64,000 nucleotides of DNA from Flavobacterium hydrophilum (GTDB lineage Bacteria; Bacteroidota; Bacteroidia; Flavobacteriales; Flavobacteriaceae): positions 558,001 to 622,000 of the forward strand of contig NZ_QJHL01000002.1 in NCBI RefSeq assembly GCF_003202405.1, read 5' to 3'. The stretch's first letter is position 1, and every line of letters starts with the position of its first letter. The notes beneath the pieces were generated by a model. It was given only the letters and a program-made list of their open reading frames with translations. It was not told the origin of the DNA and ran no database searches. Shown here one piece after another: positions 43,559 through 52,722 of this stretch. The position numbers were made by a program, and so were the translations under genes.

Positions 43559-43593
43559 TAAAGTGTCCTTAAATCTTACTCCATTATAAGATT

Positions 43594-44640
43594 ATGAAAA
43601 ATAAGGATAACAATCTAAATTGGGTAAAAAACTTAAGAGTTTTAGCGACAATTAGTGTTATTGTTTTGCATACAGCATCGGAAATTTTATATCAGTACGG
43701 AACTATTGCAAGTTCAGTTTGGTGGATAGGAAATGTATATGATAGTGCTGTCCGATTCTGTGTGCCTATATTTCTAATGCTTACCGGTACTTTGTTTTTA
43801 AATAAAGAATATGAGTTATATGATTTTCTAAAAAACAGATTTTCAAGAATTATATTGCCATTTTTATTTTGGAGTATCATTTACGCCTTTTTTATTTTAA
43901 GAAATAAAATTTTAGAGAATCCCGAATTATCATTTTTTGAAATTTGTAGATTAACTTTCTTCTTATTTAAAGATGGAACATATTATCATTTATGGTATGT
44001 TTATATGATAATTGGAATTTATCTTTTTGTTCCAATCTTAAATAAATGGATTCAGAATGCTACAGAAAAAGAAATTTTATATTTTATTTTAATTTGGATT
44101 GTCACCCTATTTTTTAATCAACCAATTGTATCAAAAGCAAGAATTAATATAGATCTGATCTATTTTTCCGGTTACATCGGTTATTTGGTTATAGGTTATT
44201 ATTTGTCTATTAAATCTTTTAGATACAATGTAAAAAAAGTTAGATTTATCTCTATCGTTTTGATTTTTACAGGTACAACTATTGCAATTTTCGGAACTTA
44301 TTTTTTAACAAAAAGAGCAAATCACTTTATCGATTATTTCTATGGTAATTTCGCTTTAAGTACTATAATTAGTTCTGTTGGAATATTTCTTTTGTTTAAA
44401 AATTTAAAAATTTCAAACCCGCTTTTAATTCGAATAATAGACTTTATTAATAAATACAGTTATGGTATTTATTTAGCTCATATTTTGGTTCTTAAATTGC
44501 TTGAATTTTTAGGGATTACTTATAGTTTTATAAATCCTGTTTTGGCAATTCCAATGATAACGATTTTGTGTTTATGCATTTCATCATTCATTATCTTTAG
44601 TATAAATAAACTTCCTTATGGCAGACATATTTCGGGATAA
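43594..44640 (+). CDS. Acyltransferase family membrane protein (acyltransferase 3)
   Basis: This 348-aa protein has about ten membrane helices. 'NWVKNLRVLATISVIVLHTASEIL' is the family's first helix with the conserved Arg and catalytic His (R-x-x-A ... H). 'RFCVPIFLMLTGTLFLNKEYE' and 'HLWYVYMIIGIYLFVPIL' are also typical. Such proteins O-acylate exported glycans or lipids; the target is not evident. It is isolated, starting 35 bp after the DUF5686 gene. Confidence 0.87.
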   Translation: MKNKDNNLNWVKNLRVLATISVIVLHTASEILYQYGTIASSVWWIGNVYDSAVRFCVPIFLMLTGTLFLNKEYELYDFLKNRFSRIILPFLFWSIIYAFFILRNKILENPELSFFEICRLTFFLFKDGTYYHLWYVYMIIGIYLFVPILNKWIQNATEKEILYFILIWIVTLFFNQPIVSKARINIDLIYFSGYIGYLVIGYYLSIKSFRYNVKKVRFISIVLIFTGTTIAIFGTYFLTKRANHFIDYFYGNFALSTIISSVGIFLLFKNLKISNPLLIRIIDFINKYSYGIYLAHILVLKLLEFLGITYSFINPVLAIPMITILCLCISSFIIFSINKLPYGRHISG

Positions 44641-44676
44641 ATTTCTAAATTATTTTTCATATAATTAAATATAGTT

Positions 44677-45276
44677 ATGAAAGAAGCCATCGATTATTTA
44701 TCATCCAAGAATACAATATTTAAAGAAATTATTCAAAAGTACGGCTTGCCATCAAATCCAAAACGGCCACAGGGTTTCGAAACTTTAGTACTGTTAATCC
44801 TCGAACAACAAGTTTCTATAGATTCGGCGAAAGCCACCTTCTTAAAAATTAAAGACCATACAACATGTAATCCTGAAACAATGTCGGTTTTACCAGATGA
44901 AGAGTTTAGAATGCTTGGAGTTAGCCGTCAAAAAACAAAATATATCAAAATACTTTCAGAAGCAGTTTTAAACAAAGCATTAGATATTGAAAGTTTAGCC
45001 ACAAAATCGGCAAAAGAAGTTCGGGAAGAACTCATTCAATTAAAAGGCATAGGGAACTGGACCATTGATATCTATTTGATGCTCTGTTTACAGGAGCCGG
45101 ATTTGATTCCGCTTGGTGATATTGCAGACATAAATACAATTAAAGAATTATTGAATATTCATGACAGACAGGAAATGGAAATTCATGTGGAACAATGGAG
45201 TCCTTACAGATCTTATGCGACCTATTTGCTTTGGCATTATTACTTAAATAAGAGAAATCGCAAGATTATATATTAA
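44677..45276 (+). CDS. HhH-GPD family DNA glycosylase (AlkA-like)
   Basis: This 199-aa protein has the helix-hairpin-helix motif as 'LIQLKGIGNWTIDIYLM' (about residues 116-132), followed by 'LIPLGDIADINTIKEL', which carries the expected catalytic Asp. 'ETLVLLILEQQVSIDSAKATF' matches the N-terminal part of the fold. Family members remove alkylated bases (3-methyladenine) by hydrolysis. It lacks the N-terminal AlkA domain and the FeS cluster, so it belongs to the short DNA-3-methyladenine glycosylase 2 type. Substrate range is inferred. Confidence 0.88.
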   Translation: MKEAIDYLSSKNTIFKEIIQKYGLPSNPKRPQGFETLVLLILEQQVSIDSAKATFLKIKDHTTCNPETMSVLPDEEFRMLGVSRQKTKYIKILSEAVLNKALDIESLATKSAKEVREELIQLKGIGNWTIDIYLMLCLQEPDLIPLGDIADINTIKELLNIHDRQEMEIHVEQWSPYRSYATYLLWHYYLNKRNRKIIY

Positions 45277-45345
45277 CTATCTGTTATATAAAACGAAAGT
45301 ATATTAATTAATGAATAAAGTATATAGATTAATGTGTTTTTTTCA

Positions 45346-45376
45346 TTGTAAAAAAGGATTCTTTGGGTTACTTTTG
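45346..45376 (+). promoter_or_regulatory. Promoter of ppa
   Basis: TTG (45346-45348), 20-bp spacer, TACTTTTG (45369-45376): a good Bacteroidota promoter 32 bp before the ppa ATG. Confidence 0.65.
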
Positions 45377-45408
45377 CAACCGAAATTATAGATATAATAA
45401 AAAAGAAA

Positions 45409-45939
45409 ATGACCGCAGACAAACTAACAACTTTCGATGTATTAATCGAAATACCAAGAGGAAGCAGAAATAAATATGAGTACGATTTTGAAATCAAAAG
45501 AATGCGTTTCGACAGAATGTTATTCTCTTCGATGATGTACCCGGCAGATTACGGATTTATTCCGGAAACTTTAGCTCTTGACGGTGACCCTCTTGATGTA
45601 TTGGTTTTGATTAACGAACCAACTTTTCCTGGATGTGTTATAGAAGTAAAACCTATTGGTGTTTTCCACATGGCTGATGACAAAGGACCGGATGAAAAGA
45701 TTATTTGTGTACCGGTTTCAGATCCAATCTGGAATTCATTAAATGATCTTTCAGATATCAACGGACACTTATTGAAAGAAATTGAGCATTTCTTCCAGGT
45801 TTACAAAGATCTTGAAAACAAAAAAGTTGATGTAGAAGGATGGGGAGACGTAAACGAAGCATTCGCTATTATTAAAGAATGCACAGAGCGTTTTAATCAA
45901 ATTGAAAATAAACCAGAGGGATTATTTAGCATTAAATAA
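45409..45939 (+). CDS. ppa: Inorganic pyrophosphatase (family I)
   Basis: This soluble enzyme hydrolyses pyrophosphate and drives biosynthetic reactions. The 176-aa protein has 'IEIPRGSRNKYEYD' with the substrate-binding Lys/Arg residues, 'YPADYGFIPETLALDGDPLDVLVLI' with the metal-binding Asp residues, and 'VDVEGWGDVNEAF'. It lies directly before the membrane pyrophosphatase hppA, separated by a terminator, so two different PPi-cleaving enzymes are side by side. Confidence 0.97.
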   Translation: MTADKLTTFDVLIEIPRGSRNKYEYDFEIKRMRFDRMLFSSMMYPADYGFIPETLALDGDPLDVLVLINEPTFPGCVIEVKPIGVFHMADDKGPDEKIICVPVSDPIWNSLNDLSDINGHLLKEIEHFFQVYKDLENKKVDVEGWGDVNEAFAIIKECTERFNQIENKPEGLFSIK

Positions 45940-45960
45940 TTTCAGGTATCATATTTTATA

Positions 45961-45996
45961 AAAAAAGCAATACTCCGTTAAGAGTATTGCTTTTTT
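45961..45996 (+). terminator. Terminator after ppa
   Basis: AAAAAAGCAATACTC (45961-45975) pairs perfectly with GAGTATTGCTTTTTT (45982-45996) across a 6-nt loop, ending in a T-run. Confidence 0.88.
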
Positions 45997-46050
45997 GTTT
46001 AAATTCGTTTTGTTAGTTTGTTGACTATTAACCAAAACCATTAATATATT

Positions 46051-48600
46051 ATGAATGCATTTATGATTTATTTGCCAATTGTGATGGCAATTCTTGGATT
46101 ACTTTTCATGGGAATAAAAAGGACTTGGGTTTTAAAACAAGATGCCGGAGACGGCAAAATGAAAGAGATTTCAGATTACATCTACGAGGGTGCCTTAGCC
46201 TTTTTAAAAGCAGAATATAAACTATTAACCATTTTTGTAATTATTGCAAGTATAGCTTTGGCAGGAATTACTTTTATCCCAGGAGTAAAAACACATTTAT
46301 TAATCGTAATAGCATTTATTTTCGGGGCTTTATTTTCTGCTTATGCAGGAAATATTGGGATGAAGATTGCAACCAAGACAAACGTAAGAACTACTCAGGC
46401 CGCTCGCACAAGTTTACCGCAGGCATTAAAAGTTTCTTTTGGCGGAGGAACTGTAATGGGGTTGGGAGTTGCAGGATTGGCAGTTTTAGGTTTAACTGCT
46501 TTTTTCATAATATTTTTTAATTTGTTTTCTGACGGAGTCTGGAAAGATACCGAAACAATGACCGTTGTTTTAGAAACATTAGCCGGATTTTCTCTTGGTG
46601 CAGAATCAATCGCATTGTTTGCCAGAGTAGGAGGTGGAATTTACACCAAAGCTGCCGATGTTGGTGCTGATTTAGTAGGTAAAGTAGAAGCCGGAATTCC
46701 GGAAGATGATCCGCGTAATCCGGCAACAATTGCAGATAACGTAGGAGATAATGTTGGTGACGTTGCCGGTATGGGAGCCGATTTATTTGGATCTTATGTA
46801 GCAACCGTTTTAGCGGCAATGGTTCTTGGAAACTACGTAATAAAAGATATGGGTGGAAGTATCAATGATGCTTTTGGCGGAATTGGACCAATTTTACTTC
46901 CGATGGCAATTGCCGGTTTCGGAATTTTGTTCTCCATTATTGGAACGACCTTAGTAAAAATTTCAGATGATAATGCGAAAGAAGCACAAGTTCAAAAAGC
47001 ATTAAATATAGGAAACTGGGTTTCGATTGTTTTAACGGCTGTGGCTTGTTTCTTTTTAGTAAAACACATGCTTCCTGAAACCATGCAGATGACTTTCTTT
47101 GGAGAAGGGTCGAAAGATATTTCATCCTTACGTGTTTTCTATGCAACATTAGTTGGATTAGTGGTTGGTGGAGCCATTTCATCAGTAACAGAATATTATA
47201 CAGGATTAGGGACAAAACCAGTATTAGCGATTGTTCAGAAATCATCTACCGGAGCCGGAACTAATGTAATTGCAGGTTTGGCAACCGGAATGATTTCTAC
47301 TTTTCCAACGGTTTTACTTTTCGCAGCAGCAATTTGGATTTCTTATGCTTTAGCAGGGTTTTACGGAGTAGCTTTGGCAGCTTCTGCAATGATGGCAACA
47401 ACAGCTATGCAATTGGCAATTGATGCTTTTGGACCAATTTCAGACAACGCCGGAGGAATTGCCGAAATGAGCGAATTACCAAAAGAAGTTCGTACCAGAA
47501 CCGATATTTTAGATTCAGTTGGAAATACAACTGCAGCGACCGGAAAAGGGTTTGCAATTGCTTCTGCAGCTTTGACTTCATTAGCCTTATTTGCAGCTTA
47601 TGTAACGTTTACAGGAATTGACGGGATTAATATTTTTAAAGCACCGGTTTTAGCGATGTTATTTGTCGGAGGAATGATTCCGGTAGTTTTCTCTGCATTA
47701 GCAATGAATTCTGTTGGAAAAGCGGCAATGGATATGGTGTACGAGGTTCGTCGTCAATTCAAGGAAATTCCGGGAATTATGGAAGGAACGGGAAAACCGG
47801 AATACGGCAAATGTGTCGAAATTTCAACAAAAGCCGCTTTACGCGAAATGATGCTGCCTGGAATTCTAACTATTGGTTTTCCGATTGCTATTGTACTTTT
47901 AGGGAAATTAGTTTATGCTGATAACAATCAATTAATTGCAGAAATGTTAGGAGGATATATGGCAGGAGTTACGGTTTCAGGAGTGCTTTGGGCAGTTTTC
48001 CAAAACAATGCCGGTGGAGCATGGGATAATGCAAAAAAATCTTTTGAGGCTGGTGTAATGATCAATGGAGAAATGACTTATAAAGGTTCTGATGCACACA
48101 AAGCTGCGGTAACCGGAGATACAGTTGGAGATCCGTTTAAAGATACTTCAGGGCCTTCAATGAACATCTTAATTAAACTAACCTGTTTAATTGGATTGGT
48201 AATCGCACCAATTTTGGGCGACGGACATGCGCCATCAGATATTGCCACAAAAGGTTCCTGCTGTAAAATGGAGATGCATGCAGGCGTAGTATCTAAATGC
48301 GGAGATATGTCAGGGATGACAAAAGAAGAATGTATCAAAATGTGCAAAGAAAAAGGATGTTCTGCAGAAGAAACTGCAAAATGCCTGGCTTACTTTGATG
48401 CAAACGGGAAATATGTTCATCAAAAAACAGATTGTTTTGATACAACGAAATACGATAAAAAGCGCGTTGAGGTTAATTTGTCTACTACAAATGGTGTTAC
48501 GGTTGGAACTGTAACTAAAACTGAAAACGGAAAAACAACTACTGAAGTTTTTGAAGGAACGGAAGAAGAGGTAAAAGCTAAAGTTGAAGCAGCAAAATAA
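46051..48600 (+). CDS. hppA: Membrane-bound ion-translocating pyrophosphatase with Cys-rich C-terminal extension
   Basis: This 849-aa membrane pyrophosphatase couples PPi hydrolysis to Na+ and/or H+ export. The core has 'DVGADLVGKVEAGIPEDDPRNPATIADNVGDNVGDVAGMGADLFGSY', which carries the catalytic Asp/Lys residues, and 'AIDAFGPISDNAGGIAEM'. 'GNTTAATGKGFA' has Ala where K+-independent enzymes have Lys, suggesting the K+-stimulated type. The core ends near residue 722. About 127 more residues follow, with eight Cys (737, 738, 750, 761, 765, 770, 778, 795), several Met/His, and a beta-like Lys/Glu-rich end. Since mPPase C-termini face outward, this tail is probably periplasmic. Ion specificity cannot be fixed from sequence. 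Confidence 0.95.
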   Translation: MNAFMIYLPIVMAILGLLFMGIKRTWVLKQDAGDGKMKEISDYIYEGALAFLKAEYKLLTIFVIIASIALAGITFIPGVKTHLLIVIAFIFGALFSAYAGNIGMKIATKTNVRTTQAARTSLPQALKVSFGGGTVMGLGVAGLAVLGLTAFFIIFFNLFSDGVWKDTETMTVVLETLAGFSLGAESIALFARVGGGIYTKAADVGADLVGKVEAGIPEDDPRNPATIADNVGDNVGDVAGMGADLFGSYVATVLAAMVLGNYVIKDMGGSINDAFGGIGPILLPMAIAGFGILFSIIGTTLVKISDDNAKEAQVQKALNIGNWVSIVLTAVACFFLVKHMLPETMQMTFFGEGSKDISSLRVFYATLVGLVVGGAISSVTEYYTGLGTKPVLAIVQKSSTGAGTNVIAGLATGMISTFPTVLLFAAAIWISYALAGFYGVALAASAMMATTAMQLAIDAFGPISDNAGGIAEMSELPKEVRTRTDILDSVGNTTAATGKGFAIASAALTSLALFAAYVTFTGIDGINIFKAPVLAMLFVGGMIPVVFSALAMNSVGKAAMDMVYEVRRQFKEIPGIMEGTGKPEYGKCVEISTKAALREMMLPGILTIGFPIAIVLLGKLVYADNNQLIAEMLGGYMAGVTVSGVLWAVFQNNAGGAWDNAKKSFEAGVMINGEMTYKGSDAHKAAVTGDTVGDPFKDTSGPSMNILIKLTCLIGLVIAPILGDGHAPSDIATKGSCCKMEMHAGVVSKCGDMSGMTKEECIKMCKEKGCSAEETAKCLAYFDANGKYVHQKTDCFDTTKYDKKRVEVNLSTTNGVTVGTVTKTENGKTTTEVFEGTEEEVKAKVEAAK

Positions 48601-48616
48601 ATATCTTGTTAGTTAT

Positions 48617-48649
48617 AAAAATGCCTCCAGTTTTTTGGAGGCATTTTTT
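48617..48649. terminator. Terminator between hppA and the first GH3 gene
   Basis: AAAAATGCCTCCA (48617-48629) pairs with TGGAGGCATTTTT (48636-48648). A- and T-runs allow action in both directions between convergent genes, marking the PUL boundary. Confidence 0.87.
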
Positions 48650-48661
48650 ATTTAAGCTATT

Positions 48662-50890
48662 TTAATCTACTAACTCGAAATTAGATTTTAGTTTAATATC
48701 TGTTGATGAAGCCCCGATCATGACTTCGAAATCTCCCGGTTCGGCATTCCATTCTAATTTATCATTGTAGAAAGAAAGCTTTTCTTTGTCAATTGTAAAC
48801 TCAATAGTTTTAGATTCTCCGGCATTTAATTTTACTTTCTGGAAATCTCTTAATTCTAAAACTGGTCTGACAACCGAACCAAATTTGTCTTTTATATATA
48901 ATTGAACGACTTCTTCTCCAGTCACTTTTCCGACATTCAATAATTGAAATGATACTTTTATGTTTTCGTTGCTTTTTATTTTTGTTGAAGATAATTTCAA
49001 ACCTGAATAATCAAACTTTGTGTAACTCAACCCATATCCAAAAGGAAATTTAGGAGAATTTTTTAAATCAATATAGGAGGAAACATAGCCTTTTGCATTT
49101 TCATCCGGAGCAGGTCTTCCGGTACTAAAATGATTATAGTAAATTGGAATTTGTCCCACCTCTCTTGGGAAAGTCATGGGCAGCTTTCCAGATGGGTTAT
49201 AATCCCCAAATAACACATCTGCAATAGCGTTTCCTGCTTCTGTACCCAACCACCAGGTATATAAAATAGCAGGGACATTATCTGCTGTCCAGTTAAAAAT
49301 AAGCGGTCTTCCGGCATTTACTAAAACAACGACAGGTTTTCCGGTCGCAAGCATTGCTTTTACTAAATCTTCCTGAACACCCGGTAAATGAATGTCACTA
49401 CGACTTTTGGCTTCTCCGCTCATATTGTGTCTTTCTCCAATACTCAAAATGACAATATCTGCTTTATTGGCTGTAGCTACAGCTTCAGCAAAACCCTCCT
49501 TATTGTCTCCATCAACCTCACAGCCTTTAGCATAAAGCAATTTGGTATTCTTTCCTACTTTATTCTGCAGGCCGTCCCATTGCGAAACTACCCATTTATC
49601 ATAATTTATTTCCGGTAAATCAACAGCCCAGAATCCCATATTGGCTTTGTATTCTTTGACCATTGGACCAATAAAGGCAATTGTTTTTAAGTTTTTGGAA
49701 AGGGGTAAAGTTTCGTTTTCATTTTTTAACAAAACAATACTTTTTTTGGCCACTTCCAGAGCTGATTTTCTGTTTTCAATATTGTTAAGTTCTTTTTCCT
49801 CTCTTTTTCCATCTGAATATCTGTACGGATCATCAAATAATCCTAATTCGAATTTTTTGCGAAGAATTCTTTTTACCGCATCGTCAATCAAATCAACAGA
49901 AACTTTTCCTTCTTTAACCAGTTCGGCCAGATTATAACGATAGGCGTTGCTTTCCATATCCATATCACTTCCTGCAGTTATGGCAGAAAAAGCGGCAGCT
50001 TTAAGATCTTTTGAGTAACCATGAGCTACCATTTCCCCAATAGAACCCCAATCTGACACTACAAAACCCTGAAAGTGCCACTTTCCTTTTAAAATATCTC
50101 GTTGCAAATGTGCATTTCCGGTTGCCGGAATTCCGTTTAAATCATTAAATGAATTCATAAAAGTAGCAGCTCCCGCATCTAAAGCAGCTTTAAAAGGAGG
50201 TAAGTAGGTTTCCCACAACATTCTTTCGCTCATGTCAACCGAATTGTAATCTCTTCCGCCAACAGCGGCTCCATATGCTGCAAAGTGTTTTACACAGGCC
50301 ATAACTGAATTTAAATCTCCTAACTTATTTCCCTGAAAACCCTTTACCCTGGCTGAAGCTATTTTAGAACCCAGATAAGTGTCCTCGCCGGCACCTTCCA
50401 TAACACGTCCCCAACGCGGGTCACGACCAATATCAACCATTGGTGCAAATGTCCAGTGAATTCCGCTTGCTGATGCTTCTCTTGCCGCAACTCTTGCCGC
50501 TAATTCAATCGCAGTTAAATCCCAACTGGCAGCTTCTGCTAACGGAATAGGGAAAGTCGTTTTGTATCCATGAATAACATCCTGGCCAAATAACAACGGA
50601 ATTTTAAGGCGTGATTGCATCGCCAGTTCCTGATATTGGCGGGTATATTTTGTTCCGATGATATTTAGCATAGAACCTACTAATCCTGCCTTTATTTCGG
50701 TTTGTTTGTTTGGGTTTATGGTAATAGGACCCGTTGCAGAATTGTCGCCTGTGTATTGATTAAGCTGACCAATTTTTTCTTCAATTGTCATCTTTTTCAA
50801 TAACGAATTTACTTTTTGATCTATTGTTTCTTGTTGTGCCGATGCAAATAAGGAAATCATCAACAAGGTTAACGCAGTTGTTTTCTTCAT
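48662..50890 (-). CDS. bglX: Glycoside hydrolase family 3 beta-glucosidase (BglX type)
   Basis: This 742-aa enzyme has a signal peptide (to about residue 18, ...ASAQ) and the complete GH3 architecture: an (alpha/beta)8 domain to about 360, an (alpha/beta)6 sandwich domain, and a C-terminal fibronectin-III-like domain. The nucleophile is Asp280 in 'FVVSDWGSIGEM'. 'KHFAAYGAAVGGRDYN' and 'GEAKSRSDIHLPG' also fit periplasmic BglX. It removes terminal beta-linked glucose from oligosaccharides. It is the last gene of the PUL transcription unit, 33 bp after the GH5 gene. Confidence 0.93.
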   Translation of the reverse strand: MKKTTALTLLMISLFASAQQETIDQKVNSLLKKMTIEEKIGQLNQYTGDNSATGPITINPNKQTEIKAGLVGSMLNIIGTKYTRQYQELAMQSRLKIPLLFGQDVIHGYKTTFPIPLAEAASWDLTAIELAARVAAREASASGIHWTFAPMVDIGRDPRWGRVMEGAGEDTYLGSKIASARVKGFQGNKLGDLNSVMACVKHFAAYGAAVGGRDYNSVDMSERMLWETYLPPFKAALDAGAATFMNSFNDLNGIPATGNAHLQRDILKGKWHFQGFVVSDWGSIGEMVAHGYSKDLKAAAFSAITAGSDMDMESNAYRYNLAELVKEGKVSVDLIDDAVKRILRKKFELGLFDDPYRYSDGKREEKELNNIENRKSALEVAKKSIVLLKNENETLPLSKNLKTIAFIGPMVKEYKANMGFWAVDLPEINYDKWVVSQWDGLQNKVGKNTKLLYAKGCEVDGDNKEGFAEAVATANKADIVILSIGERHNMSGEAKSRSDIHLPGVQEDLVKAMLATGKPVVVLVNAGRPLIFNWTADNVPAILYTWWLGTEAGNAIADVLFGDYNPSGKLPMTFPREVGQIPIYYNHFSTGRPAPDENAKGYVSSYIDLKNSPKFPFGYGLSYTKFDYSGLKLSSTKIKSNENIKVSFQLLNVGKVTGEEVVQLYIKDKFGSVVRPVLELRDFQKVKLNAGESKTIEFTIDKEKLSFYNDKLEWNAEPGDFEVMIGASSTDIKLKSNFELVD

Positions 50891-50923
50891 TTTAATTTAG
50901 TTAATTTGGTGTAAGCTGTTCTT

Positions 50924-52666
50924 TTATTTTTGGGCATTAAATTCTAAATGATTCAAATTAAATCCTCCTTTTTCAAAAACTACTTTAATTTTATTAGTTC
51001 CCGAATTTAGAAATACTTTTGGTAAGATAACGGTTTCCCAATTATCATCTGAACCCGTTGCAGGAAGAAGAATAGTTTCTGATTTGTTTCCATTCTCGGT
51101 TTCCAAATGAAGTTTCCCTTCTGCATTTGTACTTGAATATCGAATAGCAACTTTAAAAACTTTTTGTTTTGAAACTTCAGTAGTAAACTGCAGCCATTCG
51201 CCATCTTCAATAAATGAAACCTGATATCCGTTTGTATCAATGTCTTTGCAGGGTAAAATATCTACACCATCATTTCGCATGGAATTTCCTTTGTTCCATT
51301 CTTCAAAATGACCTGTTTCTACTCTGTAATTCACGAAGTCTTTATCCAGATAAGCATATCCATTAGTTCCTAAATCATATTCAGAGGCAAAAAATTTCCC
51401 CGAGACAGAGTGTTTTCTATACGGTTTTGTCTCATTGGTTTGAACCTGCCTGAACATCGCATCAATTACATCGGGTTTTACTGTTACGTTTTCCATTTTG
51501 TAATTATCGGCTATTTTCATTAAAGTTTTTTTGGCAAAATCTACAGATGGTTTCTCACCTCCCTCTTTCCAATATTTTAATAAAACATCGTATTCAGGAA
51601 TTTTTGTAACCGAAGTTACTCCGGCAATATTTTCTATTTTCTTCATTGGCCAAAACGCCCATCCAATATTGTTCTTTTCTACTAAAGAAATGACGTCCTT
51701 AAACCAGACATTTGAGTTTTCTCCACTTTCTCCCAGCCAGATCGGAACATTATATTGTGTCCGGTAATCCAGCATTTTTTGAATGGAAGTCGTAGTATTA
51801 TAATTCCAGTATTTATGAAAACTCAATGCCATGTTCTCATCCCATAAAGGAAAAATTCCATTGTAATTGTTGCCCCAGCAATTTCCTTCAATAAAAATTA
51901 AGTGATTGGTATCCACTTCACGAATGGCTTTTGTAACAGCGATCATTAATTCTCTTAATGGACCATTTGAATTCTCATCACAGCCATTTTTATTGTCTCC
52001 TGTAAAATTCCAGTTTGGTTCATTAATGATGTCGTAGGCTCCAATCCAGGGATTATTTTTATATCGTGACGCTAATTTTTTCCATAAGGCAATCATCTTT
52101 TTTTGATTGGCTTCACTTTGCCAAAGAGAAGGTTTTGAAGTGTCATAATCTGAAATTGCTGCATCATTACCTTGTCCGCCCGGAGCTGCATGTAAATCTA
52201 AAATAAGATACATTTTGTTTTCGGCACACCATTTCAGCAAGTTGTCTGTCATGGTAAAACCTTCTTCGATCCAGGTAATTTCACCATTTTTTTCTGCTTC
52301 GACTGGAGGTGTATACAAATTATAGTGCATGGGCAAGCGAACAGAATTGAATCCCCAGGCGGCTAATGAATCGACATCCCTTTTTGTAATTCCATTAGCC
52401 TTATAAGCGGTATAAAATTCTTTTGTGTTTTCTTCACCAATTAAATCCTGAATTTTTTGTTTAATCACATATTGTGGACTGGCGAATGGCTGTGTTTGAA
52501 GCATGTATCCTTCCTGAACCATCCATCCACCCAAACCTAAACCTCTCAAACCTATATTTTTTCCTTTACCATCGACAATTTTTTGTCCTTCTCTATGTAA
52601 AAAGCTCTGTCCGGAAAAAACTATTGAGAACAATAGTGACAGTAAGGTTAAAATTAATTTAGTCAT
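50924..52666 (-). CDS. Glycoside hydrolase family 5 glucanase with C-terminal CBM6-like domain
   Basis: This 580-aa enzyme has a signal peptide (to about residue 19) and a GH5 TIM barrel (about 25-370). The acid/base is Glu216 in 'YDIINEPNW' and the nucleophile is Glu313 in 'PIWLGESGEN'. 'GLRGLGLGGWMVQEGYM' at the start resembles exo-glucanase-type GH5. A linker leads to a beta-sandwich domain (about 428-580: 'GYQVSFIEDGEWLQFTTEV', 'NKIKVVFEKGGFNLNHLEF') of CBM6 type, which would bind glucan chains. Exact linkage specificity is not determined. It sits between the two GH3 genes. Confidence 0.9.
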   Translation of the reverse strand: MTKLILTLLSLLFSIVFSGQSFLHREGQKIVDGKGKNIGLRGLGLGGWMVQEGYMLQTQPFASPQYVIKQKIQDLIGEENTKEFYTAYKANGITKRDVDSLAAWGFNSVRLPMHYNLYTPPVEAEKNGEITWIEEGFTMTDNLLKWCAENKMYLILDLHAAPGGQGNDAAISDYDTSKPSLWQSEANQKKMIALWKKLASRYKNNPWIGAYDIINEPNWNFTGDNKNGCDENSNGPLRELMIAVTKAIREVDTNHLIFIEGNCWGNNYNGIFPLWDENMALSFHKYWNYNTTTSIQKMLDYRTQYNVPIWLGESGENSNVWFKDVISLVEKNNIGWAFWPMKKIENIAGVTSVTKIPEYDVLLKYWKEGGEKPSVDFAKKTLMKIADNYKMENVTVKPDVIDAMFRQVQTNETKPYRKHSVSGKFFASEYDLGTNGYAYLDKDFVNYRVETGHFEEWNKGNSMRNDGVDILPCKDIDTNGYQVSFIEDGEWLQFTTEVSKQKVFKVAIRYSSTNAEGKLHLETENGNKSETILLPATGSDDNWETVILPKVFLNSGTNKIKVVFEKGGFNLNHLEFNAQK

Positions 52667-52722
52667 AATCTTTACTTAAATGAAATTGTATTGAAAATCA
52701 GCAAAATTGGAGCGTTCTTGTT

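Noticed and set aside
46517..47245. Two minus-strand frames of about 100 codons inside hppA
   Set aside because: Leu/His/Gln-rich low-complexity translations antisense to the conserved mPPase core; typical shadow frames.
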